From positions 1,762 to 12,878 of the forward strand of contig DKKP01000142.1 in assembly GCA_002455335.1 (NCBI GenBank): 11,117 bases of DNA, in the 5' to 3' direction. This document shows positions 5,977 through 11,117 of this stretch, piece after piece. The stretch's first letter is position 1, and each line of letters begins with the position of its first letter. Made by a program: the position numbers and the translations under genes. This stretch comes from Anaerolineales bacterium UBA6663 (GTDB taxonomy: Bacteria > Chloroflexota > Anaerolineae > Anaerolineales > UBA6663). The notes under the pieces are model-generated. The model ran no database searches, had not been told where the DNA came from, and was given only the letters and a program-made list of their open reading frames with translations.

Positions 5977-6933
5977 ATGGCCCGACAGGCGACGCGAACG
6001 GCCCGGCTGCGTGAGATCGAATCGACATTGCTGGCGGCCCCGGATGGGCTCTCGGCGACCGAGCTCGCTGCCCGGCTCAAGGTGGATCGGCGGACCGTTT
6101 ACCGTGACCTCGACTTCCTGCAAGGGCAGGGGGTGCCGCTGTGGCAGCAGGCCGGGCGGTTCGGCGTCGATCGAACCCGCTACCTGGCCAACCTGCGCCT
6201 TTCGTTTCACGAGGCCATGGCCCTTGTGCTGGCCGGGTTGCTCCTGGCGCGCATGACAACCGACCGCAATCCGCACATGAGCACGGCGCTCCGAAAACTC
6301 GCTGCCGTGCTGCCTCAACCGATGACGGCCCATCTGTCGCGGGCCGCCGACCGTGTCATGCGCCGAGAAGACGGCCTGTACCGGGTTCAGGTGCTCGAAA
6401 CGATCACGGACGCCTGGGGCCGCGGGCGCAAGGTGCGCATCGGTTATCGCTCGCCGCAGCGCGGCACGCTCCGTGAGCGCGTCGTGGCGCCGTATGTGGT
6501 CGAGCCGACGGCGAACGGGCTGTACCTGATCGCTTATGACGATTCGGTTCAGGCGGTTCGCACGTTCAAGCTCGATCGACTGGAGACCGCCGCTATCCTC
6601 GCAGAGACCTACACATTGCCGGTTGCATTCGATCCCGAGGCGCACCTGGCGACGAGCTGGGGCATCATGACCGGGCAGGCTGTGACGGCGGTGGCGCTGC
6701 AGTTCGCTCCGGGTGCGGCGGCGCTTGTGCGTGAGCGGCGCTGGCATCCCAGCCAGCACCTGCAATCCGCACCAGATGGCGGTGTGGTGCTCCGGGTGCG
6801 TGTCTCTGAGCCACTTGAGATGCAGCCCTGGATCCGGAGCTGGGGCGCGCAGGTGCGCGTGCTCGAGCCGGAGTGGCTGCGTGAACGCATCGCGGCCGAG
6901 CTCAAAGCCGCGGCAGCGCAGTACGCCGACTGA
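5977..6933 (+). CDS. HTH-WYL-WCX transcriptional regulator (YafY/DeoR-like)
   Basis: A 318-residue cytoplasmic DNA-binding protein of usual family length. Residues about 8-66 form a winged HTH (LSATELAARLKVDRRTVYRDLDFLQ, starts at 25). Residues about 140-208 form the WYL ligand-sensing domain: 'VRIGYRSP...RERVVAPYVVEP', then GLYLIAYD (181-188), where the name-giving Trp is Leu, then VRTFKLDRLETA (194-205). Residues about 235-312 form the WCX C-terminal domain (VALQFAPGAAALVRERRW...). WYL domains bind nucleotides, oligonucleotides or other effectors and switch DNA binding. The ATG at 5977 has a strong GGAGGGGGAG immediately upstream (5967-5976). It is divergent from the LysM operon with a 136-base shared control region, so that operon and its own gene are the first candidates for targets. 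Many WYL proteins control phage defence, but no defence gene is visible here. Confidence 0.9.
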   Translation: MARQATRTARLREIESTLLAAPDGLSATELAARLKVDRRTVYRDLDFLQGQGVPLWQQAGRFGVDRTRYLANLRLSFHEAMALVLAGLLLARMTTDRNPHMSTALRKLAAVLPQPMTAHLSRAADRVMRREDGLYRVQVLETITDAWGRGRKVRIGYRSPQRGTLRERVVAPYVVEPTANGLYLIAYDDSVQAVRTFKLDRLETAAILAETYTLPVAFDPEAHLATSWGIMTGQAVTAVALQFAPGAAALVRERRWHPSQHLQSAPDGGVVLRVRVSEPLEMQPWIRSWGAQVRVLEPEWLRERIAAELKAAAAQYAD

Positions 6934-7021
6934 AGGGGGCTCGCGCCTTCCATCCGCTAGGACCCCGAGGACTCAGGCCGGCGCGGCTCGGCGGGCAATG
7001 CCGGCTGCCACGCGTGAGCGA

Positions 7022-7597
7022 TCAATGCAGCTTCGCCAACGAGCCGTCAAGTCCGAGCCGTTCGGCGATCGGGCGCATGGCCTCGATCGTGAACGTGATG
7101 TGTTCGGCCAGGTCGACGCCGAGCACGCTCACGTTGTGCTCGATCTCGGAGCGGTCGACCCCGGCGGCGAAGGCCTTGTCCTTCCACTTGCCTTTGACCG
7201 ACTTGGCGGTCAGATCGCTCAGGCTCTTCGATGGGCGAACGAGCGCGCAGGCCGTGATCAGGCCAGTCAACTCGTCGACGGCGGCCAGGGTCTTTTCCAT
7301 CAGGGTTTCGCGTGGCACGCCCGTGTGGTCGGCGTGGCTCTGGATGCAGCGGATGGTGGCTTCGGGGACGCCGCGTTCGCGCAGGATCGGCGCGCCGGCC
7401 TGCGGGTGCTGCTCGAGGGTCGGGTGGATCTCCCAGTCGAAGTCATGGAGCAGACCGGCAAGGCCCCAGGCCTCCGGGTCTTCGCCATGTTTGACGGCAT
7501 AGGCGCGCATGGCGGCTTCGACAGCCAGCATGTGGCGCACAAGGCCGTCGTTCTTGACGAACTCAGTCACGATCGCGTAGGCGCTTTCCCGATCCAT
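7022..7597 (-). CDS. HD-superfamily predicted hydrolase (COG2316-like)
   Basis: A 191-residue soluble HD-domain protein; the family is expected to be a metal-dependent phosphohydrolase, substrate unknown. Metal-ligand candidates in order are His22 (LVRHMLAVEAAM), His51-Asp52 (GLLHDFDWE), His64, His88 and His91 (SHADHTG), and Asp108 (AAVDELTGL). A conserved tail DELTGLITACALVRPSKSL...VKSVKGKWKDKAFAAGVDR (from residue 108) is typical of the COG2316 group rather than of HD-GYP or tRNA nucleotidyltransferase relatives. ATG 7597 is chosen over the in-frame GTG at 7624 because GGAGGGG sits 4 bases upstream of it; this start leaves 23 bases after the stop of the DUF218 gene. The two genes are probably co-transcribed. 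The gene converges with the WYL regulator across 88 bases that contain no convincing terminator. Confidence 0.88.
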   Translation of the reverse strand: MDRESAYAIVTEFVKNDGLVRHMLAVEAAMRAYAVKHGEDPEAWGLAGLLHDFDWEIHPTLEQHPQAGAPILRERGVPEATIRCIQSHADHTGVPRETLMEKTLAAVDELTGLITACALVRPSKSLSDLTAKSVKGKWKDKAFAAGVDRSEIEHNVSVLGVDLAEHITFTIEAMRPIAERLGLDGSLAKLH

Positions 7598-7620
7598 ATC
7601 CCCTCCAGATGGTGCGCCGC

Positions 7621-8310
7621 TCACTGGGCGATCGGCTCGGGCTCACCGAGCACGGGCAGAGGCTGACGCACGTACACGTCCCACCAGGCGGCTGCGGTCG
7701 CCACGACCTCCCGCGCGCCCCAGATCAATTGCGAGCTGCGTCGATACACGCGCAGATCAGCCGACACACCGACGGCGTTCAGCCCAAGCTGGTCGCACAG
7801 GAAGAGCGCCCGCGGCAGGTGAAAGGTCTGCGTGACGAGCACGACATCGGTGACGCCGAAGATCGCTTTGGCGCGGTAGCATGAATCGTACGTGCGACGA
7901 CCGGCGTGGTCCAGAACGATCGCGGTCGATGGGACCCCCAGGTCGATCGCGGCCTGACGCATCGCGGCCGGCTCATTGTACGTCTCGACGCGATTGTCGC
8001 CACTCATCAGCAGCGTATCGACCTTGCCGGACTGATACAAGGCGACGGCCGCCGCGACACGGTCGTAGAGCACGGCTGTCGGTCGGCCATCGCGTGTCAG
8101 GCCGGCGCCAAAGACCAGCGCGACGCGCCGTGCCGGCGCGGATTCCGATGTGTAAATCGCGCCGCCGTAACGCCAGGCCGTGTAGAGCCGCGTCAGCGCG
8201 ACGACGCCGGCCGCTATCGCGCCGACCATCAGGGTCAGGCGCACCAACACGCCGAGCCGGATCCAGCCCCGCGTCGCGGGATGGGTGAGGGGGGATATGG
8301 AGTTCGTCAT
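7621..8310 (-). CDS. SanA/YdcF-like DUF218 membrane protein
   Basis: A 229-residue protein with an N-terminal TM segment (about 19-41) and one DUF218 domain, the architecture and size of E. coli SanA (linked to envelope barrier function and vancomycin exclusion). Family motifs seen are ALVFGAGLTRDGRPTAVLYDR (from 64), LLMSGDN (100-106), YNEPAAM (111-117), LDHAGRRTYDSCYRAK (133-148), and VTQTFHLPRALFLCDQLG (159-176). The biochemical activity of the family is poorly settled. The gene has an extended -10 promoter directly before ATG 8310 with almost no leader and no Shine-Dalgarno, and it is followed by the HD hydrolase gene 23 bases later. It is divergent from the M23 endopeptidase gene. Orthology to sanA itself is not claimed. 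Confidence 0.87.
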   Translation of the reverse strand: MTNSISPLTHPATRGWIRLGVLVRLTLMVGAIAAGVVALTRLYTAWRYGGAIYTSESAPARRVALVFGAGLTRDGRPTAVLYDRVAAAVALYQSGKVDTLLMSGDNRVETYNEPAAMRQAAIDLGVPSTAIVLDHAGRRTYDSCYRAKAIFGVTDVVLVTQTFHLPRALFLCDQLGLNAVGVSADLRVYRRSSQLIWGAREVVATAAAWWDVYVRQPLPVLGEPEPIAQ

Positions 8311-8319
8311 CGGCCCACG

Positions 8320-8328
8320 ATCATAGCA
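8320..8328 (-). promoter_or_regulatory. Extended -10 promoter of the DUF218/HD operon (near-leaderless)
   Basis: The minus strand reads TGC-TATGAT ending 10 bases before the start codon, so transcription should begin 2-4 bases upstream of ATG 8310. No Shine-Dalgarno is present. With a 17-base spacer the -35 position (8343-8348) coincides with the shared 13-mer. Confidence 0.55.
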
Positions 8329-8331
8329 GCA

Positions 8332-8345
8332 TGGCCTATCGGCCA
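8332..8345. promoter_or_regulatory. Small inverted repeat upstream of the DUF218 promoter
   Basis: TGGCC-TATC-GGCCA is a perfect 5-bp-arm palindrome spanning the spacer/-35 region of the DUF218 promoter. It largely makes up the extra 12 bases that distinguish this promoter from the LysM promoter. Operator function is a guess. Confidence 0.35.
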
Positions 8346-8355
8346 GGATGAGCGC
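8343..8355. repeat. Shared 13-mer promoter-upstream element, copy 2
   Basis: CCAGGATGAGCGC, identical to 5863-5875. It lies between the divergent DUF218 and M23 genes. Confidence 0.5.
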
Positions 8356-8389
8356 TACTACAGAGTTCCAACCGGATCTTTATGCAGGT

Positions 8390-8422
8390 TTTATCCGCGA
8401 ATCCGGGCGATAAACGTAATAT
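8390..8422 (+). promoter_or_regulatory. Putative promoter/operator of the M23 endopeptidase gene
   Basis: An inverted repeat TTTATC (8390-8395) / GATAAA (8409-8414) with a 13-base centre precedes a -10-like TAATAT (8417-8422). If that hexamer is used, transcription would begin at about 8429, exactly at the ATG, making a leaderless mRNA. This fits the absence of a Shine-Dalgarno before 8429. Confidence 0.35.
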
Positions 8423-8428
8423 CGGTCC

Positions 8429-9724
8429 ATGCTGCTCACACCGGATTCTATCCTTCCAGAAGCCTTCCCACTGCGCCAGCCGCCGACGCCGGCCGAGTTG
8501 TTCAGCCTGGGCGTAGAACGGCTCGGCGAGGCCGGTCAGCACTTCAGCGCGGCCTTCCGCCTGGCGGCCCGCTTGGCCTGGGCAGAGGGCCGGCGGCGCA
8601 GCGCGGCGGCCTGGATCATCGGGCGTGAGCGTACGCTGGATGGGTGGGCGCGTGGGCTTGAGATCGCGGTCGTCGTTCGGGCGCTTGGACTTGACTTGTG
8701 GATCGTCACGCACGGATGGCTGCTGGGGCTCTGGGCGGCGTTTTGTGCGAGCTCGATGGGAGCCCGGTTGCTGACGCTTGGCGGCGAGGTCGGCGTGCGG
8801 GCCTTACCCTACTGGCAACGGCTCGGAGCCGCAAGCCGCACGTGGCGCCGGCAGCTCAGACGTCAGACTCAGCTCGTGGCGTCGATCGTGCGCATGGAGC
8901 TCAGCCTGACCCTTGGCATGGCGCCGCAAGCCCTGGCCTGGGGCGGATCGGTGGCTCTCCCGCGCCCAGGTGCCCGGCCACTCAACCGCCGACGTGCCGC
9001 CGAGCAGCGTCAACGTCGCTGGTTGCTCACGCTGTTCGTGGCTGACGCCATCCTGATCCTGGCCTTGCTGCGCGTGGCCGGGACGATCCAGCAGATCCTG
9101 GCGCCGCGCTCGCTGACCCTCGAGACCCTGCGCCCATTGCGCCAGGCCGTCGATCGAAGCAGCGTTCAGATCCGCGAGTTGCCTTTGCCGCTGTTGGTCG
9201 AATCGACTGTGTTGCCGACCGCGACCTGGGAGCCGGTATTGACGGCCACGCCGATCATCGCCAGCTTTGGGGTCTGGGAGCCGGTCTTGCCCGGCGCTCC
9301 GGGCTATGTCGGGCCGGGGCAGTGCACGAGCGAAAGCCAATACGCGCCGGTCGGCGCCGGCTCATTTGTCTGGCCGGCCGACGACCACTTCCTCAGCGGC
9401 TACGATTACTCCTGGCGGCACCCAGGCCTCGATATCAACGCGACGCTCGGCGTGCCGATCTATGCCACAGACTCGGGCCAGGTCGTCTACGCCGGCTGGA
9501 ACACATACGGCTACGGCAACTTCCTCGTGCTCGACCACGGCAACGGCTGGTTCTCGGCCTACGCCCACCTGAGCCAGTTCTACGTCGGTTGTCAGGATCT
9601 GGTGACCCAGGGCCAGATCGTCGGCGCCTCGGGGAGCACCGGGAACTCGACCGGCCCGCATCTCCACTTCGAGCTCTTCCAGACCGGCGTCGGGCAGATC
9701 AACCCCTGGACGGTTCTGCCCTGA
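8429..9724 (+). CDS. M23-family (LytM-type) metallopeptidase with long cytoplasmic N-terminus
   Basis: A 431-residue protein whose C-terminal domain (about 313-431) is an M23 zinc endopeptidase that cuts peptidoglycan peptide bridges or regulates such cutting. Zinc ligands are His331 and Asp335 (HPGLDINA) and His413 of HLHFE (411-415); His380 (YAHLS) and His411 are the catalytic histidines, so the site looks complete. A TM segment is at about 198-217, preceded by a very basic stretch (RRRAAEQRQRRW), so the first ~197 residues should be cytoplasmic and the peptidase outside. That N-terminus is Ala/Arg-rich and helical with a hydrophobic patch about 90-116; I do not recognise it. A Pro/Thr-poor linker (220-312) joins TM and peptidase. 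Cys299 and Cys388 could pair. No coiled coil of the EnvC type is evident. No Shine-Dalgarno precedes ATG 8429; a leaderless start is likely. Confidence 0.87.
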   Translation: MLLTPDSILPEAFPLRQPPTPAELFSLGVERLGEAGQHFSAAFRLAARLAWAEGRRRSAAAWIIGRERTLDGWARGLEIAVVVRALGLDLWIVTHGWLLGLWAAFCASSMGARLLTLGGEVGVRALPYWQRLGAASRTWRRQLRRQTQLVASIVRMELSLTLGMAPQALAWGGSVALPRPGARPLNRRRAAEQRQRRWLLTLFVADAILILALLRVAGTIQQILAPRSLTLETLRPLRQAVDRSSVQIRELPLPLLVESTVLPTATWEPVLTATPIIASFGVWEPVLPGAPGYVGPGQCTSESQYAPVGAGSFVWPADDHFLSGYDYSWRHPGLDINATLGVPIYATDSGQVVYAGWNTYGYGNFLVLDHGNGWFSAYAHLSQFYVGCQDLVTQGQIVGASGSTGNSTGPHLHFELFQTGVGQINPWTVLP

Positions 9725-9763
9725 TCTGACGGGTCAGCCTGGCCAATCTCGCGACAATGCACC

Positions 9764-9790
9764 GGTTGGCGCCCTTGTGGCACGCCAACC
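9764..9790 (+). terminator. Hairpin downstream of the M23 gene; possible terminator
   Basis: GGTTGGCG (9764-9771) pairs perfectly with CGCCAACC (9783-9790); the 11-base loop can add GCC/GGC pairs. It starts 40 bases after the M23 stop. No T-tract follows. The rest of the 190-base gap (9725-9914) shows no gene; no clear promoter hexamers were found for the next gene. Confidence 0.4.
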
Positions 9791-9914
9791 AGCCCTAACC
9801 ATTCACACGCAAGTTTTGCGCGGAATTTGCATCCCATACAGCACTTCGATCCGATAACGACCACAGATCGGGAGATTTTTGGCGGCCGCAAGGTGCGCGG
9901 CAAGGAGTGCCGGG

Positions 9915-11063
9915 ATGGATTTCGAGCGGAACTGGTATGAACGCCTACAGCGCTGCGCCGAGTTGAATGTTGCCCTGCGGTTCGACGATGACCCGCGGAT
10001 CGCGGAGGAGATCATCGCCGAGGCCGATCAGGGTTTGGCCGACCTCGAGTTCGAAGCCAACGCCGTGGTGCTCAAGACCTTCAAGGCCCACCGCGCCAAT
10101 GCACTGACCAGCCTGATCTCGGGCCGCGGAACCCGCAACAAGTACTGGCTGCACGAGGCGCTCGCCGATTGCGACGACGCCTTGGCGTACTCGGACGCGG
10201 ATACCGAGATCCTCGATGGCGTGCTGCACAAGCTCAAGGCCACGGCCTTCATCCTTCTGGCCGAGTGGCCGGACGAAGATCGTGCCCAGTGTTTGAGCGA
10301 CGCGCTTGTCGAGTACCAGCTGGCGGTGTGGGGGATCGATCGCGAGCGTATGCTCGACGAGTGGAGCCATGCGCAGCACGGGCTGGCCGAAGTCTGCTAT
10401 CAGCTGATCTTTGTCGAGGACACCGACTCGCAACGACTCGCGCGGCGGGGCCTGGACGCGATCACCGCAGCGCTCGCGGGTTGGGAGGAGGCCAGGGACG
10501 AGGTCGGCCGCGCCAAGGCCGAGGCCGTGCGCGGCAACCTGCACACCTGGCTGGCCGATGCCGATGGCGACGCCCGGGTGAGCAATCTCCATAGCGCGGC
10601 TGAGGCGTATCACAACGCCATGGTTGCGGCCGAGGCGATCGACGATATCGACCTGTACGGGCCGGTCGGCGCGTTGTATGGCGAGACCTGTTGGGCGTTG
10701 TCGCACGAACCGGGTGAACCGATCGTGCGTTCGCTCAAGAGCGCGCTGCAGGGCCTGAGCGAGTCAAGCCGCGCCGTATCGCCTGACGATCGCCCCGACA
10801 GCTGGGTGGCGATCCGTGTGATGGCGGCGCAGGTGTTGCTCGAACTGGCCGAGCACCTGCCCAAGCGGGCGGCCGAATTTCGGGGCGAGGCCTTCCGGTC
10901 GGCCTGGGCGGCGTGGAGCGCGCTGGCGTACCGCGCCGAGCTCCATACGGCTTCGGCGCAGGCTGCGCGCGAGATCCTGGCGCGCGTGAGGGACGACATC
11001 GGCGAACTGTTCGAAGTCTTCTGGACGGAATCGGATTTCGGGCTGCGGCCCGAGTGGCTTTAG
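9915..11063 (+). CDS. Unrecognised all-helical protein with about six TPR-like repeats
   Basis: A 382-residue protein that I cannot assign to a named family. It has no signal peptide, TM segment or catalytic motif, is acidic and Ala/Leu-rich, and should be cytoplasmic. From residue 57 it can be read as about six helix-turn-helix units of roughly 40-48 residues: 57-95, 104-142, 149-191, 198-241, 248-290 and 296-343. Each has a first helix with small residues (for example KAEAVRGNLHTWLAD), a 6-10-residue polar loop, then a second helix of the type LHSAAEAYHNAMVAAE. This is the pattern of tetratricopeptide (TPR/SEL1-like) scaffolds, with longer loops than the classic 34-residue repeat. The C-terminus ends with an acidic FEVFWTESDFGLRPEWL. 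ATG 9915 is chosen because AAGGAG lies at 9902-9907; the TTG at 9879 is in frame but lacks a ribosome site. A perfect hairpin follows the stop codon. A protein-binding role is inference. Confidence 0.75.
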   Translation: MDFERNWYERLQRCAELNVALRFDDDPRIAEEIIAEADQGLADLEFEANAVVLKTFKAHRANALTSLISGRGTRNKYWLHEALADCDDALAYSDADTEILDGVLHKLKATAFILLAEWPDEDRAQCLSDALVEYQLAVWGIDRERMLDEWSHAQHGLAEVCYQLIFVEDTDSQRLARRGLDAITAALAGWEEARDEVGRAKAEAVRGNLHTWLADADGDARVSNLHSAAEAYHNAMVAAEAIDDIDLYGPVGALYGETCWALSHEPGEPIVRSLKSALQGLSESSRAVSPDDRPDSWVAIRVMAAQVLLELAEHLPKRAAEFRGEAFRSAWAAWSALAYRAELHTASAQAAREILARVRDDIGELFEVFWTESDFGLRPEWL

Positions 11064-11091
11064 GCCGGACTCTTGACCCAACGAAAACGCA

Positions 11092-11117
11092 GGCGGCGGA
11101 TCGGAAGATCCGCCGCC
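11092..11117 (+). terminator. Perfect 11-bp hairpin with GGAA loop at the window edge; probable terminator
   Basis: GGCGGCGGATC (11092-11102) and GATCCGCCGCC (11107-11117) pair without mismatch around a GGAA (GNRA-type) tetraloop, 28 bases after the stop of the repeat-protein gene. Whether a T-tract follows lies outside the window. A short A-rich run (CGAAAACG) precedes the stem. Confidence 0.65.

Noticed and set aside
5923..6765. Minus-strand open frame (280 codons) opposite the WYL regulator
   Set aside because: Low-complexity Arg/His/Gln composition and no ribosome site; the sense strand has a complete HTH-WYL-WCX protein.
5977..6933. WYL regulator as a sign of a phage-defence system
   Set aside because: WYL proteins often control defence islands, but no nuclease, methyltransferase, helicase or CRISPR gene is present in the window; the neighbours are envelope genes.
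6934..7021. Possible terminator between the WYL and HD genes (GCCGGC repeats, GAAGG/CCTTC)
   Set aside because: Only 5-6-bp stems with long loops in very GC-rich DNA; not distinguishable from chance.
6713..7666. Plus-strand open frame (317 codons) across the WYL/HD junction and HD gene
   Set aside because: It overlaps two well-supported genes, shows no family resemblance and no Shine-Dalgarno.
9945..10706. Minus-strand open frame (253 codons) inside the repeat-protein gene
   Set aside because: The sense frame has a proper start, ribosome site, helical periodicity and following hairpin; the antisense frame has none.

Overview
The window is high-GC bacterial DNA that reads best as Chloroflexota (Anaerolineae/Caldilineae/Chloroflexia type). 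The clues are the long Pro/Thr-rich extracytoplasmic linkers with TPTPT-type repeats, a beta-lactamase-like hydrolase with a K-H-G third motif, a duplicated C-terminal beta domain of the kind found on membrane glycosyltransferases of that phylum, and TGC-TATAAT extended -10 promoters. This assignment is inference from protein style; there is no rRNA or other marker here. Ten protein genes fill the window. There are no RNA genes, insertion sequences, CRISPR arrays, prophage genes or recognisable defence genes, and no gene-free stretch exceeds 300 bases.

Layout. (1) 1-2277, plus strand: the 3' end of a large envelope protein (tandem beta domains), then a complete O-antigen ligase/polymerase-like membrane protein. 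Together they look like the tail of a surface-polysaccharide locus. (2) 2292-3169, plus: a very strong hairpin, a promoter, and a translationally coupled STAS anti-anti-sigma / RsbW-type anti-sigma kinase pair with no sigma factor or phosphatase beside it. (3) 3207-5840, minus: a two-gene operon encoding a zinc ribbon-TM-LysM-LysM-beta domain protein followed 9 nt later by a membrane-anchored serine hydrolase (PG_binding_4-like plus beta-lactamase-like domain). (4) 5977-6933, plus: a divergently transcribed HTH-WYL-WCX regulator with a perfect inverted repeat over its promoter. (5) 7022-8310, minus: a SanA/YdcF-like DUF218 membrane protein followed by an HD-domain hydrolase. (6) 8429-9724, plus: an M23 (LytM-type) endopeptidase with an unusually long cytoplasmic N-terminus. 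(7) 9915-11063, plus: an unrecognised, all-helical, TPR-like repeat protein followed by a perfect GC-rich hairpin at the window edge.

Five of the ten genes concern the cell envelope (polysaccharide ligase, LysM anchor, serine hydrolase, DUF218 protein, M23 endopeptidase), and the sixth, partial one probably does too. The two regulatory blocks (partner-switch pair and WYL protein) are candidates to control them, but nothing in the sequence proves it. Regulatory DNA is the most unusual part. The two minus-strand divergent promoters (upstream of the LysM and DUF218 genes) share an exact 13-mer and a near-identical extended -10, separated by 1 versus 13 bases. Three genes appear to be transcribed as leaderless or nearly leaderless mRNAs. 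I do not see a clear undescribed multi-gene system; the best novelty candidates are the repeat protein, the LysM/hydrolase operon and the shared promoter element.
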